64,000 nt of DNA from Clostridiales bacterium (GCA_004556455.1 SFGY01000005.1:62001-126000), one strand, 5' to 3'; positions 31,667 through 40,955 are shown, counted from the first letter of the stretch. Notes: generated by a model not told the origin, from the letters alone. Numbers and translations are program-made.

Positions 31667-32291
31667 GGATTTTCTCTGCTGTGAAAACTGGACTGTTCCC
31701 CTGGAAAGTCAGCGCTTTCTTTTGCTTGTTGGCGGGAGCAAAAGCGGCAAATCAGCCCTTGCAGAAGACTGGTCGCAGGAGGCGGCTGAACGCTTCTCGG
31801 CGCCCCTCATTTATCTCGCCACGATGGAGGCGGGAAATGATCCCGAAAATCTGGAGCGTATCGCCCGACACCGTCGGCAGCGTGCAGGCAAAGGCTTCAG
31901 AGATGTGGAAAAAGCTCGTGACCTTTTAGAGCTGGGATCTGAAATTCCCCTGGGAGCAGTCATTCTCCTTGAATGTCTGGGAAATCTGGCGGCTAATGAA
32001 CTTTTCCGGGAAAACCTCCAGGAGGCGACTGAGCTTTCGGTAGAAAAACTCAAGCTTAAAATACTCAGTGATTTGGACGGCCTCATGCAAAGGTGCCGCC
32101 TGCTCATTCTGGTGAGTAACGATGTATCCTCGGATATTCTGGATTATGACGCAGGAACGAAGTTATGGATCCGGCTCATGGGCGCCCTGCACGCGGCTTT
32201 GGCCGAACGCAGGGATGGACTTTGTTGTGAGGTTACAGCCGGATTTCCGCTGCTTATCTCACCACTGCAGGGGATTAAAGAGGAAGTATAA
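31617..32291 (+). CDS. cobU: Adenosylcobinamide kinase / adenosylcobinamide-phosphate guanylyltransferase
   Basis: CobU phosphorylates adenosylcobinamide and converts it to the GDP form during nucleotide-loop assembly. The P-loop is LLVGGSKSGKS, followed by IYLATMEAGNDPENLERIARHRRQR, whose block around the guanylylated His (RHRRQR) is conserved. Starts at ATG 31617, ATG 31629 or TTG 31605 are all possible; every choice overlaps cobT by at least 38 bp. The C-terminal part is less typical than canonical CobU, lacking the VSNEVGxGIVP motif in exact form (VSNDVSSDILDYD). The next-but-one gene retains a closer copy of that C-terminal motif. Confidence 0.87.
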   Translation: MLRPMKILLPKAQSKTKDFLCCENWTVPLESQRFLLLVGGSKSGKSALAEDWSQEAAERFSAPLIYLATMEAGNDPENLERIARHRRQRAGKGFRDVEKARDLLELGSEIPLGAVILLECLGNLAANELFRENLQEATELSVEKLKLKILSDLDGLMQRCRLLILVSNDVSSDILDYDAGTKLWIRLMGALHAALAERRDGLCCEVTAGFPLLISPLQGIKEEV

Positions 32292-32294
32292 GTG

Positions 32295-33140
32295 ATGGTG
32301 CACAGTAAAAAAGATCAAAATCAAAAGGTGTTGCCAGGCCTTTTCGGCAGGACGCTTAAGGAGCTGAGAAACTCTGTCTTGTCAGCTTTCTCCTTTTACA
32401 GTCGTATCCCTGTGCCACAAAACTTTGGCAGGGAAACGCCCCCTCATGTCCTCCTGGCCTTTCCCCTGGTGGGCTTTGTCATCGGCCTCATCCTTGGCCT
32501 GCTGCTCATGATCCTGAGTTTTTCTCACAAGCCTTTTTTGCTCGCCGCTCTTTTCCTTCTTGGCGAGTTTATGCTCACTGGTGGTATCCATCTTGATGGC
32601 TTTGCCGATGCGGCGGATGCGATCTATTCACGCCGTGGACGCGAAGAAGAACTGCGTATCATGAAAGACCCTCATGCCGGACCTATGGCGATTATTTCTG
32701 TGATTTTGCTCTTGCTTTGTGAATTTGCGGCTTTAGCAGAAATTCTGAAACATAGCTTGCCTCTCTTTCCGGGATCCTCTGGCTGGAGACTGGCCCTTGT
32801 CCTGGCAAGTTTTCTGGCAGCAGGACGCTGTGCTTCAGGCTATCTTTCTTTGTCCCTTCCCTATGCCCGTTCCTCTGGAATGCTGGGTCTGGTCAAAAAC
32901 CCCGGAGATGAACGAAAAAAAATCATTCTGCTTCTGCAAGGACTTTTTTTTGCCTTAGTGGCCAGTCTTGTCGCTTCCATTCCGGGTCTCATTGCTGTCG
33001 GCGCAATACTTCCTCTCGCCTTTCTCTCGGCGACTTATTTCAGACGTCATTACGGGGGGATCACCGGTGATCTTGCGGGTTTTTTTCTCTGTGTGGCAGA
33101 AGCAGTAGAATTAAGCCTTTACGCCCTTTTCTTAGCATGA
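32295..33140 (+). CDS. cobS: Adenosylcobinamide-GDP ribazoletransferase (cobalamin synthase)
   Basis: CobS is the membrane enzyme joining adenosylcobinamide-GDP and alpha-ribazole to make cobalamin. The 281-residue protein has the N-terminal FSFYSRIPVP block, the family's metal-binding signature GGIHLDGFADAADAIYSRR (residues about 95-113), MKDPHAGPMAI and a C-terminal GGITGDLAGFFLCVAEAVEL. Several TM helices are visible. ATG 32295 is favoured by AGAGGAAG 8 bp upstream; a GTG lies directly before it. It follows cobU by 3 bp. Confidence 0.95.
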   Translation: MVHSKKDQNQKVLPGLFGRTLKELRNSVLSAFSFYSRIPVPQNFGRETPPHVLLAFPLVGFVIGLILGLLLMILSFSHKPFLLAALFLLGEFMLTGGIHLDGFADAADAIYSRRGREEELRIMKDPHAGPMAIISVILLLLCEFAALAEILKHSLPLFPGSSGWRLALVLASFLAAGRCASGYLSLSLPYARSSGMLGLVKNPGDERKKIILLLQGLFFALVASLVASIPGLIAVGAILPLAFLSATYFRRHYGGITGDLAGFFLCVAEAVELSLYALFLA

Positions 33141-33154
33141 GGAGAAGATAAAAG

Positions 33155-34396
33155 ATGATCTTTCTGATTTTTGGAGGCTCAGCTTCAGGCAAAAAAGAAT
33201 ATGCCGAAAAATGTTTGAGCGCAGCTCTTTCAGAGGCTAAAGCTGCGGCATGTAAAAGCCCTGAATCCGAAAGTGATCAGCCATTTTGCCTGGTCGAAGG
33301 GCTGGAACAGTGGCTTGACGTGCAGCCGTGTGCAGATGACTGTGTCGTTCTGCAGCAGCTGGCAGAAAAAGTCGAAGACGCAGAAAAACGTGCGGGAAGT
33401 CGACCTCTCGTCCTCCTCTTTGAAGAACGAGGCTGCGGCATAGTTCCTCTGGATAAAGAGCTGCGAGCCCTGCGTGAACGCAACGGCAAAGCGCTGCAGT
33501 GGCTTGCGCAAAGAGCCGAACGAGTGGACAGAGTTTTTGCGGGTCAGGGTCTTTGCCTGAAAGGCGCTGAGGTCCCGCTTTTCGCAGAAACTGACGGAGC
33601 ATCACAGACTGCAACGGCTCTTGTGTCGACAATAGAAAGCTCTTCCAGCGGGATCTCCGATGCTGCCCAAGACTCACTTTCAGCAGCCTCCGACGAATGC
33701 AGACGCTTTATTCTGAAGATCTACCGCCACGGCGCAAGCGAGCCCAATCTTCGCAGAGAATATCTGGGCCGCCGTGATTGTCCGCTTGCTCCCCAGGGCA
33801 GGGAAGCTCTGCTCCGTCGGCGCGAAAAGGAGCGTAAGAACCTGCCTCTGACGCTGTTATTTTCTTCACCGGCGAAGCGCTGTCAGGAAACTGCGGCCAT
33901 TTATTTCCCGGAATTTTCTCCCCTTCTTATCCCAGAGTTCTGGGAACGTGACTTTGGCCGCCTTGAAGGCAAAACCTGGGAAGAGATGAAAGACGATACT
34001 GACTATCGCAGCTGGATCGCCAGCTCGGGTCAGAGTTCACCCTTAGACATGGAGCCTGCGGAGGCCTTTGCGGCACGTGTCTCTGCAGGCTTTGAAAAAG
34101 TTCTTAGCTGCGTTGATTTGACTTTGTCTGCAAATCAGGCGCAGGGACTTAGCAGCTCAGACCCGGCACGTTTTGCGGTCGTTATGCATGGGGGAAGCAT
34201 CATGGAACTTCTTCGTCAGCTGGCTGAGCGTTTTCCGGAACTTGTAGATACGCAGCTGGAGGGGGGCGCACCCTGCCAGGATAGCCCAGCCTATTATCAC
34301 TTTATGCTCAAGGAAGGGGAATCCCTCACCTTGCTTGGCGAGCTGAGTTTCGGACACCTTATTTCCTGTCGCCTGTTGGAAGGGAAGGGTGAATAA
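33155..34396 (+). CDS. CobU-like domain fused to CobC alpha-ribazole phosphatase
   Basis: This is a 413-residue two-domain protein. Residues 1-150 resemble CobU, but the P-loop is FGGSASGKKE with Lys in place of the usual Ser/Thr. The middle (RHRxxR region) is missing, while the CobU C-terminal pattern EERGCGIVPLDKELRALRER and DRVFAGQGLCLKG is retained. Residues 185-405 are a histidine phosphatase: IYRHGASEPN (phospho-His), FSSPAKRCQETA, FWERDFGRLEGKTWEE and VMHGGSIMELL, as in CobC, which dephosphorylates alpha-ribazole phosphate. The kinase half is probably inactive or purely structural. A Ser/Ala-rich linker joins the two. Confidence 0.82.
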   Translation: MIFLIFGGSASGKKEYAEKCLSAALSEAKAAACKSPESESDQPFCLVEGLEQWLDVQPCADDCVVLQQLAEKVEDAEKRAGSRPLVLLFEERGCGIVPLDKELRALRERNGKALQWLAQRAERVDRVFAGQGLCLKGAEVPLFAETDGASQTATALVSTIESSSSGISDAAQDSLSAASDECRRFILKIYRHGASEPNLRREYLGRRDCPLAPQGREALLRRREKERKNLPLTLLFSSPAKRCQETAAIYFPEFSPLLIPEFWERDFGRLEGKTWEEMKDDTDYRSWIASSGQSSPLDMEPAEAFAARVSAGFEKVLSCVDLTLSANQAQGLSSSDPARFAVVMHGGSIMELLRQLAERFPELVDTQLEGGAPCQDSPAYYHFMLKEGESLTLLGELSFGHLISCRLLEGKGE

Positions 34397-34399
34397 AGC

Positions 34400-35398
34400 A
34401 TGAACTTCGGGCTTTCTCTTTCTCAGATGTCCGCCATGACCCTGCCCGTCACGATCCTGCTCGCTTTTGGGCTGGACCTTTTACTGGGGGATCCTCAGGG
34501 CTGGCCTCATATCGTGCGCTTGATCGGCAAAATCATTGCCGTGCTCGAGCGCCTTTTGAATCGACCTCTTCTTTCTGAACGCCAGCGCCTGGCCAGGGGT
34601 ATTCTCATGGGACTTGCGCTGCCGGCAGGTCTGACCCTCTTCCTCACGGCTTTTCTCTGGCTGCTCTTTCGCCTTAGTCTGCCTCTCTGGTTTTTTGCCC
34701 GTCTGCTCCTCTGCTGGCAACTCCTGGCCTTGAAAGATCTGGCGGATGAAGCCGGAGCGGTTGCCTTCAAGCTGCGTCATCAGGGCCTTGATGCCGCCCG
34801 GCAAAGCCTCTCCCGCATTGTCGGACGGGATACGGCTGAATTAAGTGAGGAGGAAGTCTGTAAAGCAGCGGTGGAGACGGTCGCTGAAAATTTTGCCGAT
34901 GGGGTGATGGCTCCGCTCTTTTTTCTCTGCCTCTTTGATCTGCCCGGCATGTTCTTTCTTAAATGTGTGAATACCCTCGACTCCATGATCGGCTATAAAA
35001 ATGCTCGTTACAAAGATTTCGGCAAAGCTTCAGCCAAATGTGACGACATCCTCAACTTCCTGCCCTCGCGTCTGGCGGCGCTGTTTTTATTGCTCGCCTG
35101 CCCGTTTATGAGACTCGACACCAAGTCAGCCTGGAAGATTTTCAAGAGGGATCGCATGAAGCACGCCTCCCCTAATTCAGGGCAGACGGAAGCTGTCGTC
35201 GCAGGCGCTCTCGGACTTCAGCTGGGCGGCAGTCATAAGTATTTTGGCCAAGTGGTGTTTAAGCCCACGATCGGAGATCCTCGCCGTCATGCCGAAGCCG
35301 ATGATATAGACCATAGCATTCGTTTGCTTTATCTGGCGGGGTTCATGGCTCTTCTCTTTGCCGTGGGCGTAGCCTGGGTGAAATGGCTTAGACTTTAA
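34400..35398 (+). CDS. cbiB: Adenosylcobinamide-phosphate synthase (CbiB/CobD)
   Basis: This integral membrane enzyme attaches aminopropanol (phosphate) to adenosylcobyric acid. The 332-residue protein shows the N-terminal LDLLLGDPQGWPHIVRLIGK signature, VETVAENFADGVMAPLFF, then NTLDSMIGYKNARYKDFG and the C-terminal HASPNSGQTEAVVAGALGLQ block with GGSHKYFG. All are family hallmarks. It follows the fusion gene by 3 bp in the cobalamin operon. Confidence 0.96.
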   Translation: MNFGLSLSQMSAMTLPVTILLAFGLDLLLGDPQGWPHIVRLIGKIIAVLERLLNRPLLSERQRLARGILMGLALPAGLTLFLTAFLWLLFRLSLPLWFFARLLLCWQLLALKDLADEAGAVAFKLRHQGLDAARQSLSRIVGRDTAELSEEEVCKAAVETVAENFADGVMAPLFFLCLFDLPGMFFLKCVNTLDSMIGYKNARYKDFGKASAKCDDILNFLPSRLAALFLLLACPFMRLDTKSAWKIFKRDRMKHASPNSGQTEAVVAGALGLQLGGSHKYFGQVVFKPTIGDPRRHAEADDIDHSIRLLYLAGFMALLFAVGVAWVKWLRL

Positions 35399-35544
35399 AG
35401 CAGCCGCAGCAAGAGCTGTCTTGTATTAATCCGAAGGTTAAAGCAAATGACCGTACGGTAAAAACCGAAAATATGGTACGGTAAAAGCCTGCAAGGTCAG
35501 AAAAGTCTGAACGCTGCTGTAATCGGCGGAAAGGGGAGAGAAAA
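35399..35544 (+). promoter_or_regulatory. cbiB-cobD spacer with repeated GTACGGTAAAA
   Basis: GTACGGTAAAA occurs twice about 25 bp apart in the middle of this 146-bp spacer; the first copy is part of the palindrome ACCGTACGGT. A GGGGAG site precedes the cobD GTG. The repeats could be an internal operator. Confidence 0.4.
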
Positions 35545-36822
35545 GTGCACGAAAAACCTCGTGATATGTTTAAACCGGCGAATGAACTTCACCCTGGGAC
35601 GAATCTCAACAGACTTAACGAACTGCACCGCTCCCTGAAAACGATGCCTCATGGGGCCGATAAAGTTAAAGTTGCGGCTTTACTCCAGCTTCCTCCTGAA
35701 GCTATCCTTGATTTTTCTTCCAACATCAATCCGCTGGCGCAAAACTGGGGCATAACAGCTGCGGCACTTGACGCGATGAAGCAACTCTCTGCCTACCCGG
35801 AACCCGAACCGAGACGCTTTTTAGCACGTTTGTCGGAAAAAGAAATAATTCCGCAAGAACAGCTGATTGCGGGCAATGGCGGCGCAGATTTGATTTTCAG
35901 AACGGCCTGCGCCTTGCGCTTTTCAGAGGAATTTAAAGGACGACAGGACGTCCTGATAGCGGAACCGTGTTTTGGAGAATATCGCGCGGCATTCAGCGCT
36001 GCAGGCTTCCATATTCTCTCTCATCGTCTGCTGGTGGAAGAGCAGTTTGACGTCAACGAGCGTATTCTTCCGGCCATAAGTGATCAGCTCAGAGCGGTGA
36101 TCCTCTGCCACCCCAATAACCCCACAGGACGCAGCATACGACCTGAAATCCTGAGCCAAATTGCTGAACGTTGCAGAGAGAAGGGAGTGGCTCTTTTGCT
36201 GGATCTCTGTTTTCTGGATTTTCTGCCTGAAAAACTTAAGGCCACGAAAATTGCCCTGGCTCCCTTTTTAGAACAAAGGTCAGACTTTCCGACGAAAAAG
36301 ACTGATTCAGGAACTAAGGGGCGTGGGCCTTCGGGAGGCCATACGCCAGCGAAGCATCTCAGCTTTGTAAGTTTTCATTCTCTGACGAAACTCTTTGCTA
36401 TTCCTGCCCTTCGTATCGGTTGGCTTTATTGTTCCGACGGTAATTTATGCAAAAACATCAAAGCTTTGACGCCCCCATGGCAAGTTTCTGCACCTGCTGC
36501 CGCGGCGGCGGAGGCTGCCATGAAAGTCCCGGCTGCGACCATCCGGGCCTGCCTGGAAGAACTTGATGAAAATAAAAGCGAACTGGCGGAAGAGTTGCGT
36601 AAGTTTGGGGCTAAAGAGATTCAGGGAGAAGCCAATTATCTGTTCTTTCAGCACCCCGAAAACCTGCTGCAGGCCAGGCTCCTGCTCGGCAAGAGAGCCA
36701 TTTTGATACGCTCCTGTGCCAATTACGAGGGCTTGGGTGAAGGCTGGTTTCGCATTGCAGTGAAATCAGCAGAAGAAAATGCAGCATTCATCGAGCAAAT
36801 CCACGAACTAGACATCAATTAA
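35545..36822 (+). CDS. cobD: Threonine-phosphate decarboxylase CobD
   Basis: This PLP enzyme of aminotransferase fold I makes (R)-1-amino-2-propanol O-phosphate for the B12 side chain. The 425-residue product shows ILDFSSNINPL, YPEPEP, GNGGADLIF, HPNNPTGRS and the PLP lysine in SFHSLTKLFAIPALRIGW. An N-terminal extension of about 50 residues and a loop near residue 250 rich in Gly/Lys make it longer than the usual 360. The start is GTG with GGGGAG upstream. The 3' end overlaps convergent glgB by 15 bp. Confidence 0.9.
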   Translation: MHEKPRDMFKPANELHPGTNLNRLNELHRSLKTMPHGADKVKVAALLQLPPEAILDFSSNINPLAQNWGITAAALDAMKQLSAYPEPEPRRFLARLSEKEIIPQEQLIAGNGGADLIFRTACALRFSEEFKGRQDVLIAEPCFGEYRAAFSAAGFHILSHRLLVEEQFDVNERILPAISDQLRAVILCHPNNPTGRSIRPEILSQIAERCREKGVALLLDLCFLDFLPEKLKATKIALAPFLEQRSDFPTKKTDSGTKGRGPSGGHTPAKHLSFVSFHSLTKLFAIPALRIGWLYCSDGNLCKNIKALTPPWQVSAPAAAAAEAAMKVPAATIRACLEELDENKSELAEELRKFGAKEIQGEANYLFFQHPENLLQARLLLGKRAILIRSCANYEGLGEGWFRIAVKSAEENAAFIEQIHELDIN

Positions 36823-38883
36823 ACGAAAAAAAACGGCTGCCAGCGGCGGAAGGTCCAGGACGAGCTCGCTCTGTTCATGAAATACCAGTTCTTTCGGTAT
36901 CGCCGGAAGGGGCTGGTGCAAGGCCTTGAGACTCTCGTGATCGACGGCTGCCCCACCCACTTGCTGATCCAGTTTTTCCAGCAAGTGCTGGCGCTGCTTC
37001 AGGTAATTTTCATGTTCACGCTCAAGTTCCCTGAGTGTTGCCCGGCAGCGGTCCTCGCGCTCCTGGCTTTGTCTTTTCATTTCCTTCTGACTGAGGGGAT
37101 TGGTGGCGAAAATTTTGCCCTGACTTGTCTCACCCCAGTAGCCGGAACCGCCAAAACGAACGTCATCACTGTTCAGCAGCAGCTCGTAGCGGCCATATTG
37201 GGGCACGCGCAGAACATAGCCGGGAAGCACGGCCGGGGTCATGTTGAAGAGGGCGAGGATGGTTTCATCCTGACCTTTGCGGACAAAGGCAAAAACGCTG
37301 TTTTCGGCGTCATCAGCCTGCATCCATTCAAAGCCCTCCCAGGTCAGTGGCTTCTCCCAGAAGGCCCCATGCTTGAGGTAGAGATGGTTGAGCTCGCGGC
37401 TGTAATTTTGCAGAGCACGGTGCTGTTCAAGATCGAGCATAAACCACTCCAGCTGCTCACAGAAACGCCATTCAATAAACTGGCCGAACTCATTGCCCAT
37501 AAAATTCAGCTTGGCGCCGGGGTGGGCGATCTGCCAGGCAAAGAGAACCCTGAGACTGGCGCACTGCCGCCAGATATCTCCCGGCTGACGGCCGATCAGA
37601 GAGAGCTTGCCATGGACAACCTCATCGTGGGAATAGGGTAGGATATGGCGCTCGGCAAAGGCATAGGTCATGGAGAAGGTCATCTTATTGTGCACGTATT
37701 TACGCGCGTAGTAATCATTTTTGAAATACTCCAGCGTGTCGTGCATCCAGCCCATATTCCATTTGTGCGTGAAGCCAAGACCGCCCTCTTCCACAGATTT
37801 GGTGATGTAAGGGAAGGCCGTAGATTCCTCCGCCATGATGAAACAGCAGGGAAACTCATCGGCGAGCATCTTATTTAGGACGCGCAGAAAATCAATGGCA
37901 TCGAGATTTTCGTTACTGCCATAGCGGTTCTTAATGGCCTCGTGGTGGCCATAATCCAGATAGAGCATGGAACTCACCGCATCCACACGCAAACCATCCA
38001 GATGCATCTCCCGCAGCCAGAAACAAGCGCTGGAAATCAGGAATGAACGCACTTCCGCCTTGGCAAAATCGAAGACCATCGTGCCCCATTCTTCCTGTTC
38101 GGCCAATCGGCTGTCCGCATATTCGTAGGTGGCGCTGCCGTCAAAGCGAAAGAGCCCAAACTCATCTTTGGGGAAATGTGCCGGAACCCAATCCAGAAAA
38201 ACTTTAATACCTGCAGCGTGCAGGGTGTTGACCAAAAACTTAAAATCGAGTGGCGTGCCATAGCGCGAAGTCGGCGCAAAATAACCGGTCACCTGATATC
38301 CCCAGGAATCGTCGAGGGGATATTCCATAATGCCCATAAGTTCTACGGCGTTGTAGCCGAGGTCGAGGCAGTAATCCACAAGCTGAGGTGCAATATCTCT
38401 GTAATTGTAGCAATTGCCATCGTCGTAACGACGCCATGAGCCGAGGTGAACTTCGTAGATATTGAGTGGCTGAGGCTCCCGGGCATCTTTCCGTGCGCTG
38501 AGATAAGCTTCATCCGTCCAGGCAAAGGGATTTTCATCGTAGACAATAGAAGAAGTGCCGGGTCTGTTTTCCTGGTGCAGGGAGAAAGGATCGGCTTTCC
38601 AGACACCTTTCCCGTCCTTTCCCACGACAAAATATTTGTAGCGGCTCCATGATGGCACGGCGCTGAGGGTCGTTTCCCAAATTCCTGTCTCGCCCAGTCG
38701 CAGCATCGGCTGAGCATTCACCGACCAGCCATTAAAATCACCGGCTAAACTGACCTTATGAGCATGTGGAGCCCATACGCGAAAGACTCTGGCGTCCTGC
38801 TCATCCAACTCAGTGCGATGCATCCCAAGAAACTTATAAGCTTCATAATTCTGACCAATATTAAAGAGATAGGCAGGATCCAT
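36808..38883 (-). CDS. glgB: 1,4-alpha-glucan branching enzyme with a C-terminal coiled-coil insertion
   Basis: GlgB introduces alpha-1,6 branches into glycogen. The 691-residue protein has a CBM48 N-terminal domain (FRVWAPHAHKVSLAGDFNGW) and a GH13 catalytic barrel. The nucleophile region is LDGLRVDAVSSMLYLDYG, the acid/base ESTAF, with a later HDEVVHGKLSL. A stretch of about 65 charged residues (roughly 598-662, EREDRCRATLRELEREHENY and on) interrupts the usually short C-terminal beta domain and looks like a coiled coil. A strong AGGAGG ribosome site precedes the ATG. No other glg genes are nearby. Confidence 0.94.
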   Translation of the reverse strand: MDPAYLFNIGQNYEAYKFLGMHRTELDEQDARVFRVWAPHAHKVSLAGDFNGWSVNAQPMLRLGETGIWETTLSAVPSWSRYKYFVVGKDGKGVWKADPFSLHQENRPGTSSIVYDENPFAWTDEAYLSARKDAREPQPLNIYEVHLGSWRRYDDGNCYNYRDIAPQLVDYCLDLGYNAVELMGIMEYPLDDSWGYQVTGYFAPTSRYGTPLDFKFLVNTLHAAGIKVFLDWVPAHFPKDEFGLFRFDGSATYEYADSRLAEQEEWGTMVFDFAKAEVRSFLISSACFWLREMHLDGLRVDAVSSMLYLDYGHHEAIKNRYGSNENLDAIDFLRVLNKMLADEFPCCFIMAEESTAFPYITKSVEEGGLGFTHKWNMGWMHDTLEYFKNDYYARKYVHNKMTFSMTYAFAERHILPYSHDEVVHGKLSLIGRQPGDIWRQCASLRVLFAWQIAHPGAKLNFMGNEFGQFIEWRFCEQLEWFMLDLEQHRALQNYSRELNHLYLKHGAFWEKPLTWEGFEWMQADDAENSVFAFVRKGQDETILALFNMTPAVLPGYVLRVPQYGRYELLLNSDDVRFGGSGYWGETSQGKIFATNPLSQKEMKRQSQEREDRCRATLRELEREHENYLKQRQHLLEKLDQQVGGAAVDHESLKALHQPLPAIPKELVFHEQSELVLDLPPLAAVFFRLIDV

Positions 38884-39063
38884 AATACTTTCCTCCTGTC
38901 TGAATTATACGTTATGGGCCCTGTGAATCTCAAATGAAGATTTTTCTGAGATTTGAAAAAGGCGGCGGCCGGACTTAAAATGAAATGAACTTTTAAATTT
39001 ATGGCCTGAAGGATGAAACAAGCTGTTTTCAAGCTTGATGGCCGTTTCTGGAAAGGAAAAACC

Positions 39064-40569
39064 ATGCCCTGCACAACTATTCTTGTTGGAAAAAAAGCTT
39101 CCTGTGATGGCTCAACTCTGGTCGCCCGTAACGAAGACTCCGGCGCCGGCGCTTACAGCCCCAAGAAGTTTATCGTCGTTAAGGCTGAAGACCAGCCCAA
39201 AACTTACCGTTCGGTTCTCTCTCATGTCAGCGTTGAGCTGCCGGAGAATCCTCAACGCATCACCCTGATGCCCAATGCCATCGATGACGAAGGTCTATGG
39301 GGCGCCTGCGGTTTTAATGAAGCGCGCGTTTTTATGACGGCCACGGAAACCATCACATCCAATGAACGGGTTCTTGCCGCAGATCCGCTCGTCGTTTATA
39401 AGAAGTCCGAGGGCAAAGAGGGCGAGAAAAATTTTGTGCCCGAACAAATTGGTGGCATCGGCGAAGAAGACCTGGTCAGCCTGGTTCTGCCCTTTATCCA
39501 AAGCGCCCGCGAAGGCGTTCTCCGCCTGGGTCGGCTGCTGGAGCAATACGGGACTTACGAAATGAACGGCATCGCTTTCCAGGATCAGGATAATATCTGG
39601 TGGATGGAAACCGTCGGAGGGCACCACTGGATGGCCCGTCGTCTGCCAGATGACTGCTATGCGGTCATTCCTAATCAGCTGGGTCTGGATGCTTTCGATC
39701 TGGACGATGCTTTTGGCGCCAAAGAAAACTTTCTTTGCTCCGATGATTTGCGTGAATTTATTGAGAAATATCACCTCGATCTCTCCCTCGACGGCAGATT
39801 TAATCCCCGCGACGCTTTTGGCTCACACAGTGATTCCGATCACATTTACAATACCCCCCGTGCCTGGATCCTCCAGCGCTATTTCAACCCCAATGAAAAT
39901 ATCTGGGATGGTGAGGATGCGGACTATCGTCCTGATTCTGACGATATTCCCTGGTGCCGCGTCCCTGAGCGCAAAATTACTGTAGAGGACTGTAAGATTG
40001 CGATGTCCAATCACTTCCAGGGGACACCTTATGACCCCTATGGCAAGCATGGTGATCCGCTGAAACGCAACGCCTTCCGCTCCATTGCCGTTAATCGCAC
40101 GAATTTCCTTGGCCTGGGTCAGATTCGTCCCTATCAGCCGGAGGCCATCAGCTGCCTGGAATGGCTGGCCGTGGGCTGCAACGTGTTCAATGCCATGATT
40201 CCTTTTTACGCGAACGTCAATACAACCCCTGCATACCTCTCTCAGGTCGGCCCGGAAGTTACGACGGAAAGCCTTTACTGGAACAGCCGCCTGATTGCGG
40301 CTCTCGCTGATGCCCATTACAGTGATTGCAGTAACCTTGTTGAGCGCTATCAGAATCGTCTGCAGTCTCGCTGCCTTGAGTTGATCCACAAATTCGACCG
40401 GCAGTTTGTGGAGGAAAAGATCAGCGCTGCGGATGCTCCGGCTTTCTGTGAGAAGGCCAATGAGGAAATTGCAGCAGAGGCCAGGAAAGAGACCGCTCAC
40501 CTTCTCGATAAGGTTCTGCACGCTGCCAGCAATAAGATGATTAACGGCTTTAGCCGCTCGGACGCCTGA
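39064..40569 (+). CDS. C69-family dipeptidase
   Basis: This N-terminal-nucleophile cysteine dipeptidase has broad dipeptide specificity in lactic acid bacteria. From ATG 39064 (GGAAAGG site) the product is 501 residues and starts MPCTTILVGKKASCDGS, placing the nucleophile Cys at position 3; an upstream in-frame ATG at 39013 is rejected. Further hallmarks are LVARNEDSGAG, NEARVFMTATET, and VGGHHWMARRLPDDCYAVIPNQ around residue 200. It is consistent with a peptide- and amino-acid-using lifestyle and stands alone. Confidence 0.93.
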   Translation: MPCTTILVGKKASCDGSTLVARNEDSGAGAYSPKKFIVVKAEDQPKTYRSVLSHVSVELPENPQRITLMPNAIDDEGLWGACGFNEARVFMTATETITSNERVLAADPLVVYKKSEGKEGEKNFVPEQIGGIGEEDLVSLVLPFIQSAREGVLRLGRLLEQYGTYEMNGIAFQDQDNIWWMETVGGHHWMARRLPDDCYAVIPNQLGLDAFDLDDAFGAKENFLCSDDLREFIEKYHLDLSLDGRFNPRDAFGSHSDSDHIYNTPRAWILQRYFNPNENIWDGEDADYRPDSDDIPWCRVPERKITVEDCKIAMSNHFQGTPYDPYGKHGDPLKRNAFRSIAVNRTNFLGLGQIRPYQPEAISCLEWLAVGCNVFNAMIPFYANVNTTPAYLSQVGPEVTTESLYWNSRLIAALADAHYSDCSNLVERYQNRLQSRCLELIHKFDRQFVEEKISAADAPAFCEKANEEIAAEARKETAHLLDKVLHAASNKMINGFSRSDA

Positions 40570-40594
40570 GGCGATTATTAGAACAAAAAGCAGC

Positions 40595-40694
40595 CTGCTC
40601 CGGCATTGGTCTGGACGAAAGCGACAAGGCTCTCCAGGAGATTCAGCTTGTTTCTCAGGGGAAACAGCTTTTCCATCTTCCCATGCCGGAGTAG
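40595..40694 (+). ncRNA. Candidate structured RNA, three-way-junction fold, unassigned
   Basis: A 12-bp closing stem (40595-40606 with 40683-40694, CTCCGGCAT / ATGCCGGAG core) encloses two further hairpins: CTGGA / TCCAG (40611-40615, 40633-40637) and AGCT-GTTTC / GAAACAGCT (40645-40654, 40661-40669, one bulged T). There is no T-run after it, so it is not a simple terminator. It lies 26 bp after the dipeptidase stop codon and about 260 bp before desulfoferrodoxin. Confidence 0.45.
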
Positions 40695-40955
40695 TATTTT
40701 CTAAAGACAAAACTTATTGCAACAATTTTTTCTTTCTTGGATCAAAGTCAATATAAGCCGATGTAGGCCAAATGTTACCCTTTTTGCCTTGAAACAAAGC
40801 CGGTCGCAAGTTACGATAGAAATGAAAGTGGTTCAAAAGTACTGATGCCGACAAAATAGCCGCATCGCTTCATAGCCACGAAGAGAGTAAGTAACATATC
40901 GAGCTTCCTGACCTGTTCTTATCCGTTCAGCTCAGGATAGAAAAAGGAGAACAAA
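40695..40955. other. Intergenic region before desulfoferrodoxin
   Basis: About 260 bp with AT-rich sequence around 40700-40800 and no coding frame. No convincing promoter pair was identified. AAAGGAG lies just before the dfx ATG. Confidence 0.4.
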
